A stretch of DNA of 64,000 bases from Longispora fulva (GCF_015751905.1 NZ_JADOUF010000001.1:5146001-5210000), one strand, 5' to 3'; numbered from the stretch's first letter, positions 44,717-56,863 are shown. A program made the numbers and translations. The notes: generated by a model from the letters alone, not told the origin.

Positions 44717-45268
44717 TCAGTCGGTGAGGTCAGCCGGGTCGAGAGTCATCGGGAAGGGGTAGTCCGTCGCCCACGTCTCGCCGGGGTGCACCACCGTGGT
44801 CACCGTGTACTCAGGACCGTCCAGGAGTTCGTACACGTGCAGGGAGCCGTCGCGAGCGATGCGCCAGTAGACGGGGATGCCGGCCTCCGCGTAGTAGAGC
44901 GGCTTGCTGCCCCGGTCGTTCATCTCGGTGGAACGGGAGGCGATCTCTACGACGAGCAACGCGTCGGCCGCCGGGGTCCACTCCTCGTCGCGAACCCCGT
45001 CGGGCCTCAGCACGACGATGTCGGGCACCAGACTCGCTCGGTTGAGCCGGAGCCCGAGGTTCGTCCGAATCCGACAGCCCCTCAGCGCGGCTTGACGCAG
45101 TCTGAAGGCCAGACCACCCATGACGCCCTGATGGCCCTCGTCGCCCGGTGGAGTCATGACCAGGCATCCGTCGAAGATCTCGTATCGATGACCATCCTCG
45201 GGGAGCGCTCCGACGTCGCCTTCAGTCCAGACCCAGGGAAACTGCCACTCGTAGACAGCGCTAGCCAC
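44717..45268 (-). CDS. Uma2-type PD-(D/E)XK nuclease-fold protein
   Basis: A 183-residue Uma2/DUF820 protein: LVPDIVVL supplies the aspartate and VVEIASRST the glutamate of the nuclease-like core, followed by the KPLYYAEAGIPVYWRI motif. Family function is uncertain; most copies are in variable numbers in actinobacteria and cyanobacteria. It is the last gene of the SRPBCC-dgt-Uma2 run, eight bases after the dgt stop. Confidence 0.85.
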   Translation of the reverse strand: MASAVYEWQFPWVWTEGDVGALPEDGHRYEIFDGCLVMTPPGDEGHQGVMGGLAFRLRQAALRGCRIRTNLGLRLNRASLVPDIVVLRPDGVRDEEWTPAADALLVVEIASRSTEMNDRGSKPLYYAEAGIPVYWRIARDGSLHVYELLDGPEYTVTTVVHPGETWATDYPFPMTLDPADLTD

Positions 45269-45276
45269 GACAATCC

Positions 45277-46542
45277 TCAGCCGACGAGTCTGCGGTGCCA
45301 CACCACCGCGCCCGGATCCGTCAGGCTCGCCACCTGGTCGATCACGACCCGCAGCCGGGCGGCGTCGTCCGGGGCCGCCCGCCACAGCGGCGCGAAGACC
45401 GGGTCGAGCGCGTCCGGGGACCGCACCGTCAGGGCGTGCACGAGTTCGGACAGCAGTTCGCGCTGGCGGGCGTAGCCGGGCTCGGCTCCGGGGCGGCGCA
45501 TCACGTACCGGAGGGCGAGGCCCTTCAGGAGCGCGCACTGGGCCCGGGTGACCCTGGGGACGATGAGGTCCGCCGCGTACCGGGAGAGGGGTTTGTCCCC
45601 GAACTCCTCCCTGGTCGCCGACACGGCCATTGCCACGAACCGCCCGGTCAGGACGCTCGTGGCCCGCTTGAGCGCCTCCTGCGCGCCGTGGCTGCCGTCG
45701 TAGCGGGCGAGCGCGGCCAGCAGCGGGTCGGCCAGCAGCGCGTCGAGGATGGGGCGCAGGTAGGAGGGGTCCTCCGGCGAGTACTCCTCGGCGACGTCGA
45801 GGCACAGCGCCGCCCGTTCGTCGGGGTCGACCAGCGCGCCGAGGGCGATGAATCCGCCGTGGATGCCGTCCTCGACGTCGTGCACCGAGTAGGCGACGTC
45901 GTCGGACCAGTCCATGACCTGGGCCTCCAGGGACCGCCGCTCGTCGCCACGCCCCGCGGCGGCCGGACCCACCGGGTGCGGGCCGGAGGCCGGATCCGGG
46001 AAGGCCGGGAGGGCGGGGAGCCCCGTGCGGACCCAGTCGAAGACGGCGGTGTCGTCGGCGTACACGCCGAACTTGCGGGTGCCCGGCCTGCGCCGCCACG
46101 GATACTTGCAGATCGCGTCCAACGTGGCCCTGGTCAGGTTGAGCCCCGCCCCGGGGACCTTGGCCTCCAGCCGGGCGACGACCCGCAGCGTCTGCGCGTT
46201 GCCCTCGAAGCCGCCGCAGCCGGTGGCGACCGCGTGCAGCGCGTCCTCGCCGTTGTGCCCGAACGGCGGGTGGCCGAGGTCGTGGGCGAGGCAGGCGGTG
46301 TCCACGATGTCGGGGTCGCAGCCGAGGCGTTCGCCCATCTCCCGGCCGATCTGCGCGACCTCCAGGGAGTGGGTCAGCCGGGTACGGGGGAAGTCACTCG
46401 CCCCGGCGGTGTGCACCTGGGTCTTGGCGGCCAGCCGGCGGAACGCCGCCGAGTGCAGGACCCGGGCCCGGTCCCGGGCGTAGGGGCTTCGCCCGACCGA
46501 AGTGTCCTTGGGCGGCTCCGCGACGAAGCGCTCATCATCCAC
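45277..46542 (-). CDS. dgt: Deoxyguanosinetriphosphate triphosphohydrolase
   Basis: A 421-residue HD-domain dNTPase. Metal ligands His58 (RLTHSLEV), His87-Asp88 (CLAHDLGHPPFGHNGE) and a later WSDDVAYSVHD. It hydrolyses dGTP to deoxyguanosine and triphosphate and keeps dNTP pools in balance. GTG 46542 starts just before the conserved RSPYARDRARVLHS region. It lies near dnaG and the pyrH-like gene, typical for the region's replication theme. Confidence 0.93.
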   Translation of the reverse strand: MDDERFVAEPPKDTSVGRSPYARDRARVLHSAAFRRLAAKTQVHTAGASDFPRTRLTHSLEVAQIGREMGERLGCDPDIVDTACLAHDLGHPPFGHNGEDALHAVATGCGGFEGNAQTLRVVARLEAKVPGAGLNLTRATLDAICKYPWRRRPGTRKFGVYADDTAVFDWVRTGLPALPAFPDPASGPHPVGPAAAGRGDERRSLEAQVMDWSDDVAYSVHDVEDGIHGGFIALGALVDPDERAALCLDVAEEYSPEDPSYLRPILDALLADPLLAALARYDGSHGAQEALKRATSVLTGRFVAMAVSATREEFGDKPLSRYAADLIVPRVTRAQCALLKGLALRYVMRRPGAEPGYARQRELLSELVHALTVRSPDALDPVFAPLWRAAPDDAARLRVVIDQVASLTDPGAVVWHRRLVG

Positions 46543-46552
46543 CCTGTTGAGG

Positions 46553-47011
46553 CTACCCGCGACCCTCGTGCTCCAGGCCCGCAAGTCCGCGACGGAACGA
46601 CGCCACGACCGGCCGGCCCTTCGTCTTTCCGATCAGGAACACGGCGAGCTTGCCCTTGAGGTTTTTGCCCACCCTGTCGTAGGTGAGGTGGATGTGGCTG
46701 CCGCCCCGCTCGCCGGGCGTCACCCGGGCGGTAACGCCGTGGCCGGGTTCGGCGAAGTTGCTCTCCTCCACCGTCCAGGTCACGGTGCCGGGCTCGGACC
46801 AGTCGTAGCGTTCCTTCGCCCACACCGACATGCCCGGGGACTTGGTGCCCTCCCGGATGAGGGCGGACTTCTCGCCGACCTCGTAGACCTTGTACAGCTC
46901 GCGCGAGATGCCCGGCCAGATGTCGGGACGGTGTTCCGTGAAGTCGGTGAGCGCGGCGATGACCCGCTCCGGGGGCAGCGCGGAGTCGAGGTCGAGTTCC
47001 AGTGTCGTCAT
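46553..47011 (-). CDS. SRPBCC family protein
   Basis: A 152-residue START/SRPBCC (polyketide-cyclase/dehydrase-like) protein, with LDLDSALPPERVIAALTDFTEHRPDIWPG and a C-terminal helix with LAGLEHEG. Ligand unknown. ATG 47011 has GGAGG six bases upstream. First gene of the run into dgt and Uma2. Confidence 0.8.
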   Translation of the reverse strand: MTTLELDLDSALPPERVIAALTDFTEHRPDIWPGISRELYKVYEVGEKSALIREGTKSPGMSVWAKERYDWSEPGTVTWTVEESNFAEPGHGVTARVTPGERGGSHIHLTYDRVGKNLKGKLAVFLIGKTKGRPVVASFRRGLAGLEHEGRG

Positions 47012-47052
47012 GGCGACCTCCGTTCGGTCACCTTGAGTCTAGGCCCGTGACC

Positions 47053-47145
47053 AGCCCGGGGAGCCCGTTGCGGACCGTGCCCGCAGCTGGCCCGGGGAGC
47101 CCGTTTGCGGGGTTGGGCCGCCGCTTGTCCGGGAGCCCGTTGGGG
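47053..47145. repeat. GC-rich imperfect tandem repeats
   Basis: Three copies of a GGCCCGGGGAGCCCGTT-type unit, about 20 bp each with variable spacers, lie between the SRPBCC gene and ppdK (about 47053-47073, 47089-47110, 47127-47144). Confidence 0.55.
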
Positions 47146-47172
47146 CCCGGCCGCCCGGGCGTTGCGTCCAGG

Positions 47173-47201
47173 CCGTGGCCGGCCCGTCGAGCCGGCCACG
47201 G
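47173..47201 (-). terminator. Hairpin terminator of ppdK
   Basis: CCGTGGCCGGC (47173-47183) and GCCGGCCACGG (47191-47201) form a perfect 11-bp stem with a 7-nt loop ten bases past the ppdK stop. No T tract. Confidence 0.6.
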
Positions 47202-47210
47202 CGCGCATGG

Positions 47211-49879
<2,669 letters not shown>

Positions 49880-49883
<4 letters not shown>

Positions 49884-49984
49884 AGCAAGCCTCCAGAGCG
49901 GATGGGCAAACCGTCGTGCCCCGATGCGCGCAGGCTAGCGGTTACCCTCGGGGTCGTGGCACCCTTTGGTGACACTCGGCACAT
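49880..49984 (-). CDS. Possible leader peptide upstream of ppdK (34 aa)
   Basis: ATG 49984, ten bases after a GGAGG, opens a 34-codon frame starting MCRVSPKGATTPRV and ending at TGA 49880; that TGA overlaps the ppdK GTG by four bases (GTGA). This is the geometry of translational coupling or of a regulatory leader. Third-position G+C is about 24/34, lower than in the genes around it, so coding is uncertain. Confidence 0.4.
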
Positions 49985-50230
49985 AGGCGGTTCACCTCCG
50001 TGAGCAGATGAGCGCGCCGGGGCCCTTTCGCGCGCCATTCCGCGCACGACGTGCTCGAGAAATACCCCCCTCGCGACGGCGGCAAACCGACGCCAGCCAG
50101 GGCTCCGAACCTCCGCTCATCCCGCGAATCCGGGCGACAAGCCACCCCAAAACCCTTAAACCCATCATATTTTACGGTGGGCGCCGACCCGGCACATGTC
50201 GGTCCGACAGGGCACTGCGCTCCGAACAGC
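49985..50230 (-). promoter_or_regulatory. ppdK upstream region, no gene seen
   Basis: The gap between ppdK and tex is about 400 bp. Apart from the small ORF and the tex hairpin it holds a short AT-rich stretch (about 50153-50175, TTAAACCCATCATATTTTACGG) that may be the ppdK promoter region. Otherwise nothing is seen. Confidence 0.4.
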
Positions 50231-50266
50231 CGAATGGCCGCGCCTCAGTGGAGGCACGGCCATTCG
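50231..50266 (-). terminator. Terminator of the tex gene
   Basis: CGAATGGCCG (50231-50240) and CGGCCATTCG (50257-50266) form a perfect 10-bp outer stem, with an inner GCCTC/GAGGC stem (50242-50255) and an AGTG loop. It lies 13 bp past the tex stop. Confidence 0.75.
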
Positions 50267-50279
50267 TCACGCAGCGGTA

Positions 50280-52787
50280 CTACTTCGTCAGGCCCGCCCG
50301 GCGCAGAGCCTCGGCCATCGCGCTGTTGGCCGGCTCCTCGCGGCGCTGCTGGCGCGGCTGCCCGCCCTGCCCGCCGCCGCCACCCTGACGGCCGCCACCG
50401 GCACCGCCCTGGCCGCCGCCCTGCCGGCCACCGGCACCGCCCTGTCCGCCCTGCCGGCCGCCGGAACCGTCGCCCCCGGACCGGCCACCGCCGCCGGCCC
50501 GGCCGCCCTGGCCCGGGGCACCCTGACCACCGCCCGGCCGCCCGCCGCCCTGCCCCGGCCCGCGCTGCCCACCGGGCCCGCCGGCACCCTGGCCGCGACG
50601 CTCGCCCGGCGCACCGCCCCGGGCGGCCTCGTCCTCCAGCCGCAGCGTCAACGAGATCCGCTTGCGCGGGATGTCCACCTCGAGGACCTTGACCCGGACG
50701 ATGTCCCCAGGCTTGACCACGTCGCGGGGGTCCTTGATGAACGTCTGCGACATCGCCGAGATGTGCACGAGCCCGTCCTGGTGCACGCCGACGTCCACGA
50801 ACGCCCCGAACGCCGCCACGTTCGTGACGACGCCCTCCAGGAGCATGCCCGGCTCCAGGTCGGACAGCTTCTCGACGCCGTCCTTGAAGGTGGCCGTGCG
50901 GAACGCCGGGCGCGGGTCCCGGCCGGGCTTCTCCAACTCGGCGAGGATGTCGGTGACCGTCGGCAGCCCGAACGTGTCGTCCACGAAGTCGGTGGCCTTC
51001 ACAGTGCGCAGGGCCGCGCCGTTGCCGATCAGGGTGGCGATGTCGCCCGTGGTGGCGGCCATGATCCGCCGGACCACCGGGTACGCCTCCGGGTGCACGC
51101 TGGAGGAGTCCAGCGGGTCGTCGCCCCCGGGGATCCGCAGGAAGCCGGCGCACTGCTCGAACGCCTTCGGCCCCAGCCGGGCCACGTCCTTGAGCGCCTT
51201 GCGGGACCGGAACGGCCCGTTGGCGTCACGGTGCCCGACGATGTTCTCGGCGAGCCCCGCGCTGATCCCCGACACCCGGGTGAGCAGCGGCGCGGAGGCG
51301 GTGTTGACGTCAACGCCGACCGCGTTCACGCAGTCCTCGACGACGGCGTCCAGCGAGCGGGACAGCTTGGCCTCGGCGAGGTCGTGCTGGTACTGCCCGA
51401 CGCCGATCGACTTGGGGTCGATCTTCACGAGCTCGGCGAGCGGGTCCTGGAGCCGGCGGGCGATGGACACCGCGCCCCGGATGGACACGTCGAGGTCGGG
51501 CAGCTCGGCGGACGCGAACGCCGACGCCGAGTAGACCGACGCGCCGGCCTCCGACACCACGATCTTGGTCAGGTTGAGCTCCGGGTGCGCGGCGATCAGG
51601 TCGCCGGCCAGCTTGTCGGTCTCCCGGGAGGCGGTGCCGTTGCCGATCGCGATCAGCTCGACCTTGTACGCCGCCGCGAGCCGGGACAGCACGCCCAGCG
51701 CCTGGTCCCACTGGCGCTTCGGCTCGTGCGGGTAGATCGTGTCGTGGGCGACCACCTTGCCGGTGTCGTCCACGATGGCGACCTTCACGCCGGTCCGCAG
51801 GCCCGGGTCGAGGCCCATCGTCGGCCGGGTGCCGGCCGGGGCGGCGAGCAGCAGGTCGCGCAGGTTGGCGGCGAACACCCGGACGGCCTCGTCCTCGGCA
51901 GCCTGGCGCAGCCGCATCCGCAGGTCGATGCCCAGGTGCACGAGGATCCGGGTCCGCCACGCCCAGCGGACCGTGTCCGACAGCCACTTGTCGGCCGGGC
52001 GGCCGAGGTCTGCGACGCCGAACTTCACCGCGATGGTGCGCTCGTAGTCGCCGGTCGGCTCGGGCTCGGGCTCCAGGACGAACTCGAGGACCTCCTCCTT
52101 CTCGCCCCGGAACATGGCGAGGATCCGGTGCGAGGGCAGCTTGGTCAGCGGCTCGGCGAAGTCGAAGTAGTCGGCGAACTTCGCGCCCTCGGTCTCCTTG
52201 CCGTCGCGGACCCTGGACACGGCCCGGCCCTGGGTCCACATCCGTTCGCGCAGCTCGCCGATCAGGTCGGCGTCCTCGGCGAACCGCTCGACGAGGATCG
52301 ACCGCGCGCCGTCGAGCGCGGCGGCCACATCCAGGTCGGGGCCGGCGAAGGCCGCGGCGGCGGCCTGCGGGTCCACGGTCGGATCGCCCAGGAGGCCGTC
52401 GGCCAGCGGCTCCAGGCCGGCCTCACGGGCGATCTGCGCCTTGGTCCGCCGCTTCGGCTTGTAGGGCAGGTAGATGTCCTCCAGCCGCGCCTTGGAGTCG
52501 GCGGCGAGGATCTGGGCCTCCAGGGCGTCGTCGAGCTTGCCCTGGGTGCGGATCGAGTCGAGGACGGCTGCGCGGCGCTCTTCGAGTTCCCGCAGGTAGC
52601 GGAGGCGTTCCTCGAGGGTGCGCAGCTGCGCGTCGTCGAGCATGCCGGTGGCTTCCTTGCGGTACCGCGCGATGAAGGGCACCGTCGAACCGCCGTCCAG
52701 CAGCTCGACGGCGGTCTGGACCTGGCCCTGGCGGACACCGAGCTCGTCGGCGATGCGCTGGTGAATGGAGGTCGTCACGGACCGCAT
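50280..52787 (-). CDS. tex: Tex family S1 RNA-binding protein with Gly/Arg-rich tail
   Basis: An 835-residue Tex/YqgF-like transcription factor: the N-terminal YqgF-like and helix-hairpin-helix regions ([37 protein letters not shown]), then an S1 domain near 640-715 ([26 protein letters not shown]). Residues 725-815 form a Gly/Arg/Gln-rich tail (GGRQGGG units), not usual in Tex. Tex binds nucleic acid in transcription. ATG 52787 is four bases after the tetR stop, so the two are coupled. Confidence 0.93.
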   Translation of the reverse strand: MRSVTTSIHQRIADELGVRQGQVQTAVELLDGGSTVPFIARYRKEATGMLDDAQLRTLEERLRYLRELEERRAAVLDSIRTQGKLDDALEAQILAADSKARLEDIYLPYKPKRRTKAQIAREAGLEPLADGLLGDPTVDPQAAAAAFAGPDLDVAAALDGARSILVERFAEDADLIGELRERMWTQGRAVSRVRDGKETEGAKFADYFDFAEPLTKLPSHRILAMFRGEKEEVLEFVLEPEPEPTGDYERTIAVKFGVADLGRPADKWLSDTVRWAWRTRILVHLGIDLRMRLRQAAEDEAVRVFAANLRDLLLAAPAGTRPTMGLDPGLRTGVKVAIVDDTGKVVAHDTIYPHEPKRQWDQALGVLSRLAAAYKVELIAIGNGTASRETDKLAGDLIAAHPELNLTKIVVSEAGASVYSASAFASAELPDLDVSIRGAVSIARRLQDPLAELVKIDPKSIGVGQYQHDLAEAKLSRSLDAVVEDCVNAVGVDVNTASAPLLTRVSGISAGLAENIVGHRDANGPFRSRKALKDVARLGPKAFEQCAGFLRIPGGDDPLDSSSVHPEAYPVVRRIMAATTGDIATLIGNGAALRTVKATDFVDDTFGLPTVTDILAELEKPGRDPRPAFRTATFKDGVEKLSDLEPGMLLEGVVTNVAAFGAFVDVGVHQDGLVHISAMSQTFIKDPRDVVKPGDIVRVKVLEVDIPRKRISLTLRLEDEAARGGAPGERRGQGAGGPGGQRGPGQGGGRPGGGQGAPGQGGRAGGGGRSGGDGSGGRQGGQGGAGGRQGGGQGGAGGGRQGGGGGQGGQPRQQRREEPANSAMAEALRRAGLTK

Positions 52788-52791
52788 TCTC

Positions 52792-53340
52792 TCAGGTCGC
52801 ACCGACAACCCGGCGGAACAGGACCTGCACCCCGCCGGTGATGTCCCCGATGTGCGGATGATGACACGGTCCGACGTAGGCGTGCAGCAGGAAATCCGTA
52901 GTCACCTGGAGGTCGTCGACGTGGAACTCGCCGGCCGCGACCCCGCCCTCGATGATCGCCTGGAGGACGTCCCGCGCGCCGGTCATCGGGTCCCCGCCGC
53001 CGCCGTGCAGGTGGAACAGCAGGTGGTACAGGTCGGCGTGCGTCGACTCGGCCTCCACCCAGGCGGCGACGAGCCGGTCGAGCCGGTCGGCCCAGGTCAG
53101 GGCATCGTCCGAGAGTGTCGCGACCGGGTCGTGCAGCATCAGCTGCCACAGGTCGGCCTGCAGGGCCCTGATCAGGGCGTTCTTCGAGTCGAAGTACAGG
53201 TAGACGGTGCCCTTGGCCACGCCGGCCCGGTCGGCGACCCGGCTGACGGTCAGGTTGTCGTACCCGTCGGCGAGGAGCAGGTCGGCGACGGCGTCGAGGA
53301 TCTGCCGGCGGCGGACGTCGGGCGGCTGGAACCGCTGCAT
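52792..53340 (-). CDS. TetR family transcriptional regulator
   Basis: A 182-residue TetR protein with an N-terminal helix-turn-helix (about 10-55, [38 protein letters not shown]) and a C-terminal ligand domain. ATG 53340 has GGGAGG upstream. A perfect inverted repeat upstream (53356-53372) is probably its operator. It precedes tex, though TetR targets may lie elsewhere. Confidence 0.9.
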   Translation of the reverse strand: MQRFQPPDVRRRQILDAVADLLLADGYDNLTVSRVADRAGVAKGTVYLYFDSKNALIRALQADLWQLMLHDPVATLSDDALTWADRLDRLVAAWVEAESTHADLYHLLFHLHGGGGDPMTGARDVLQAIIEGGVAAGEFHVDDLQVTTDFLLHAYVGPCHHPHIGDITGGVQVLFRRVVGAT

Positions 53341-53355
53341 GCTGCCTCCCAAGAA

Positions 53356-53372
53356 TGACTGGCGGTCAGTCA
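53356..53372. promoter_or_regulatory. Inverted repeat, likely TetR operator
   Basis: TGACTG-N5-CAGTCA is a perfect 17-bp inverted repeat starting 15 bp before the tetR start codon, typical in size and sequence of TetR-family operators. It is consistent with autoregulation and with control of the tetR-tex transcript. Confidence 0.7.
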
Positions 53373-53448
53373 GCGAACTCTACCAGCAGGCCACCACCTG
53401 CCAAGTGGATCTAGACCGCGACCCGGGACCCTCCCATACGGTGAGGGC

Positions 53449-54279
53449 ATGACAGTTCTGCGCTACGCCGCCTTCACCCGCGACCCCGCCGCCGGCAACC
53501 CCGCCGGGGTGGTGCTCGACGCGGATCTGACCGACGCCGAGATGCTCGCGATCGCCGCCGAGGTGGGCTACTCCGAGACCGCGTTCCTCACCCGCGCCGC
53601 CGACGGCTGGACGGTCCGCTACTTCTCCCCAAAGGCGGAGGTCCCGTTCTGCGGGCACGCGACCATCGCCTCGGCCGTGGCCGTCGCCGAGCGGGTCGGG
53701 CCCGGCCCGATGCTCTTCCACACCCAGGCCGGCGAGATCCCGGTGGTCACCTCCCTGGACGCCGACGGCCAGCTCACCGCCACCCTGACCAGCGTCCCGC
53801 CGACGGTCGCCGAGGTGCCCGACGCGGACCTCGCCGAGGCGCTCGCCGCCCTGGGCTGGTCCCCGGAGGACCTCGACGCCGCCCTGCCGCCCAGGATCGG
53901 CTTCGCCGGGGCCCGGCACCTGATCCTCGCCGCAGCCACCCGCGACCGGCTCGCGAAGCTCGACTACGACTTCGAGCGGCTGCGCAACCTGATGCTGTGG
54001 CGGGACTGGACCACGGTGAAGCTGGTCTGGCGCGCGGCGGAGACCGAGTTCCACGTCCGGGACGCGTTCCCGGTCGGCGGGGTCGTCGAGGACCCCGCCA
54101 CCGGAGCCTCGGCCGCGGCCCTCGGTGGCTACCTGCGCGCGCTCGGCCTGATCCAGCCGCCGGTCCGGCTGTCGATCCACCAGGGCGAGGACCTCGGCCG
54201 CCCCGGGCACCTGACCGTCGACGTGCCCGAGGGCACCGGCGGCATCCGGGTCACCGGCAACGCCGTGGCGATGGGCTGA
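53449..54279 (+). CDS. PhzF family isomerase/epimerase
   Basis: A 276-residue PhzF-fold protein. Catalytic Glu43 in VGYSETAFL, the conserved GNPAGVVLD near the start, PFCGHATIAS, and DPATGASAAALGGYL. PhzF isomerises a phenazine intermediate, but most members have unknown substrates and there are no phenazine genes here. ATG 53449 is the natural start. Confidence 0.9.
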   Translation: MTVLRYAAFTRDPAAGNPAGVVLDADLTDAEMLAIAAEVGYSETAFLTRAADGWTVRYFSPKAEVPFCGHATIASAVAVAERVGPGPMLFHTQAGEIPVVTSLDADGQLTATLTSVPPTVAEVPDADLAEALAALGWSPEDLDAALPPRIGFAGARHLILAAATRDRLAKLDYDFERLRNLMLWRDWTTVKLVWRAAETEFHVRDAFPVGGVVEDPATGASAAALGGYLRALGLIQPPVRLSIHQGEDLGRPGHLTVDVPEGTGGIRVTGNAVAMG

Positions 54280-54295
54280 CCCGCCGGCAGGACGG

Positions 54296-55015
54296 TCAGG
54301 CCCCGGCCCGCTCGCGGTCGTAGTCGGCGGCGAGCGTGCCGAACAGGCGGTCGCCGATCGTGGTGTAGAAGCCCAGGTTGCACGTCGGGTCCCGGTGATG
54401 CCCGACGTGCAGCGCGGGGGTCGCGACGAGGAAGAACACCGCCGAGCGCCGCACCCGCGCCGGCGTCGGGTCCAGCCCGAGATGACCCAACACCCCGAAC
54501 ACCACATTCACCACGGTGTACGCCGCCACGGCCCACGCGTCGAACGTGTGGACCGCGAGCACCGCGATCCACACCGCGCCGAAGCCCAGCACCTCCGCCG
54601 GGTGCAGCGCGAACAGGGTCACCGGCCGGGCGTCGGTGAACCGGTGGTGCAGCCGGTGGGCGAGCCCGAAGACGTGGGGCAGGTGGGCGAGGGCGTGGCC
54701 GGCGTACATGACCAGGTCCATGATCAGGATGAGGAGGAACAGGTCGGTCGCCGTCCACCAGGACAGGGTCGGGTCGAGGTGGATCAGGTCGTGTTTCCAC
54801 AGGTACCAGCCGGCCAGGGTCACGGTGGCGTTGCCCAGGACGGCGGCTCCCGCGAGTACCCGTTGCAAGGTCTGCTCTTCGGTTTTCCGGAGGTCGCGGA
54901 CGAGCAGGTGACCGAAGGCGACGCCCGCGCCCATGATCAGGGCGTTCTCCGCGAGGGCCAGGAGTGCGGCGGCCCACGCCGGCAGCGCGCGCAACGCGTC
55001 GAGAAACTGGGCCAT
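54296..55015 (-). CDS. Sterol desaturase / fatty-acid hydroxylase family membrane protein
   Basis: A 239-residue integral protein with several helices and the di-iron histidine clusters HALAH, HRLHH and HVGHH in the expected order. It would oxidise a lipid or carotenoid-type substrate at the membrane. ATG 55015 is chosen; upstream in-frame starts are possible but overlap the divergent dus promoter. Confidence 0.87.
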   Translation of the reverse strand: MAQFLDALRALPAWAAALLALAENALIMGAGVAFGHLLVRDLRKTEEQTLQRVLAGAAVLGNATVTLAGWYLWKHDLIHLDPTLSWWTATDLFLLILIMDLVMYAGHALAHLPHVFGLAHRLHHRFTDARPVTLFALHPAEVLGFGAVWIAVLAVHTFDAWAVAAYTVVNVVFGVLGHLGLDPTPARVRRSAVFFLVATPALHVGHHRDPTCNLGFYTTIGDRLFGTLAADYDRERAGA

Positions 55016-55095
55016 GAGGCAGTATTCTCCGCCGGCGCTGTCAGGTGCGACACTGCCGTTCGGCCCGGATCGGCCGGTTGTGGGATCCTCGACGG

Positions 55096-56229
55096 ATGGC
55101 GTTGATGTTGGGGCAGCATGTCGTTGACCCGCCCGTGGTGCTCGCACCCATGGCGGGCATCACGAACGTCGCCTACCGCCAACTCTGCCGCGAGCAGGGC
55201 GCCGGCATCTACGTCTGCGAGATGATCACCACGGTGGCCCTCGCGCACCGCAACCCGAAGACCGAGAAGATGATCCGGTTCGGGCCCGAGGAGCAGCCGC
55301 GCAGCATCCAGCTCTACGGGGTCGACCCCGTGATCACCGCGAAGGCCGTCCGGCGGATCGTCGCCGAGGACCTGGCCGACCACATCGACCTCAACTTCGG
55401 CTGCTCCGTCCGCAAGATCACCAGCAAGGGCGGCGGCTCGGCGATCCCGTGGAAGCGCCGGCTGTTCGCCTCGATCGTCGCGGCGGCCGTCGACAACGCC
55501 GACGGGCTCCCCGTCACGATCAAGATGCGCAAGGGCATCGACGACGACCACCTGACGTATGTCGAGGCCGGCCTCATCGCCCAGGACGTCGGGGTCAAGT
55601 GGGTCGCCCTGCACGCCCGCACCGCGGCTCAGCGGTACTCCGGCACCGCCGACTGGGAGGCCATCGCCACCCTCAAGCAGGCCCTCGACGTGCCCGTCCT
55701 CGGCAACGGCGACATCTGGGAGGCCGACGACGCGCTCAGAATGGTCGACGAGACCGGCTGCGACGGCGTCGTCGTCGGCCGCGGCTGCCTCGGCCGGCCG
55801 TGGCTGTTCGCCGACCTGGAGGCGGCGTTCCGGGCCCGCGCGCTCGGCGTCGACCGCCCCGGGCCCGTGATGCCCTCCCTGGGCGAGGTCGCGGGCGTGA
55901 TGCGCCGGCACGCCGGCCTGCTCGCCGAGTGGTTCACCAAGGAGCGCGACGGGGTCACCGACTTCCGCAAGCATGTCGCCTGGTACCTCAAGGGCTTCCC
56001 TGTCGGCGGCGAACTCCGCCGGGCGATGGCGATGTCGTCCTCGCTGATGGAGCTGGAGAACCTGCTCGGCAAGCTGGAGCACGACACCCCGTTCCCGCAG
56101 TCGGAGCTGGGGCTGCCGCGCGGCCGGACCAACTCGCCGGGGAAGGTGTTCCTGCCGGAGGGGTGGCTGGCGGACCGGGACTCCGACGAGGTGCCCGAGG
56201 GCGCGGAGCTCGACGACTCGGGCGGCTGA
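55096..56229 (+). CDS. tRNA-dihydrouridine synthase
   Basis: A 377-residue FMN-dependent DusB-type enzyme: VVLAPMAGITNVAYRQL at the start, the catalytic cysteine in LNFGCSVRKITSKGGGSA, TIKMRKGIDDDHL, LHARTAAQRYSG and GNGDIW. The usual GCP at the active site reads GCS. It reduces uridines in the D loop of tRNA. ATG 55096 is the first start before the conserved region. Confidence 0.93.
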   Translation: MALMLGQHVVDPPVVLAPMAGITNVAYRQLCREQGAGIYVCEMITTVALAHRNPKTEKMIRFGPEEQPRSIQLYGVDPVITAKAVRRIVAEDLADHIDLNFGCSVRKITSKGGGSAIPWKRRLFASIVAAAVDNADGLPVTIKMRKGIDDDHLTYVEAGLIAQDVGVKWVALHARTAAQRYSGTADWEAIATLKQALDVPVLGNGDIWEADDALRMVDETGCDGVVVGRGCLGRPWLFADLEAAFRARALGVDRPGPVMPSLGEVAGVMRRHAGLLAEWFTKERDGVTDFRKHVAWYLKGFPVGGELRRAMAMSSSLMELENLLGKLEHDTPFPQSELGLPRGRTNSPGKVFLPEGWLADRDSDEVPEGAELDDSGG

Positions 56230-56409
56230 GCCGACCGGGTGCCGCTCGGAGCCCACAGGCCGTTACGGCCGGGGCTGCCGGCGACCGCGCACCGGCCAGC
56301 CCGGCTCATGCAGGCGGCTGGGTCCAGGCGGGACGGCCTGCTCGGGCCTCCGGGGCCGGCGACCGCCACCGCCCAGCCAGCGAGCCCGCCGCCGGCCGGC
56401 CGGCGATGG

Positions 56410-56823
56410 TCAGGACGTCAGCAGGCCGATGCCCAGCGTCAGTACCCCTGCCGCCAGGCAGAGCGCCCCGACCCACAGCATCGCGATCGCCTTGTTCGGC
56501 TTCGTGACGTCCTTGCCCGCCGAGGACGCGAAGAACCCGCCCGACATCAGGATCGCCGCCGCCGGCACGCCGAGCCGGGCCACCCAGCCGGCCGCCCCGG
56601 TCAGGGTGGTCGCGTCGGCGAGGAGCTGGCAGACCAGGCCGAAGATGACGAGCACCCCGGCGTGGGCGTGCCCGGCCCGGGCGAATGCCTTCTGGAACTC
56701 CGTCATCGGCACGTCGCCGCGCACGATCTTCGTGAGGAACCAGCCGCCGAACTCGATGGTGACGACCGTCAGCAGCATGATGCCGGCGAGGTTCCGGCTG
56801 GCCTCGCTCAGGGTGATGGTCAC
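56410..56823 (-). CDS. Hypothetical four-helix membrane protein (137 aa)
   Basis: A 137-residue protein of four hydrophobic helices (about 10-28, 50-70, 78-96, 112-135), with RAGHAHAGVLVIF between the first two. Unrecognised. The GTG at 56823 is preferred because GGAG lies six to seven bases upstream; a GTG at 56838 is possible. Divergent from the CGNR regulator and possibly under its control. Confidence 0.65.
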   Translation of the reverse strand: MTITLSEASRNLAGIMLLTVVTIEFGGWFLTKIVRGDVPMTEFQKAFARAGHAHAGVLVIFGLVCQLLADATTLTGAAGWVARLGVPAAAILMSGGFFASSAGKDVTKPNKAIAMLWVGALCLAAGVLTLGIGLLTS

Positions 56824-56833
56824 GATTTTCTCC

Positions 56834-56863
56834 GTCACTGGCTAGGTAAGCTATGCCAGTGAC
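56834..56863. promoter_or_regulatory. Inverted repeat between the divergent CGNR regulator and membrane-protein genes
   Basis: GTCACTGGC (56834-56842) and GCCAGTGAC (56855-56863) form a perfect 9-bp inverted repeat with a 12-bp spacer, lying over both translation starts. Together with the very short intergenic space it is a good candidate operator. Confidence 0.6.
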
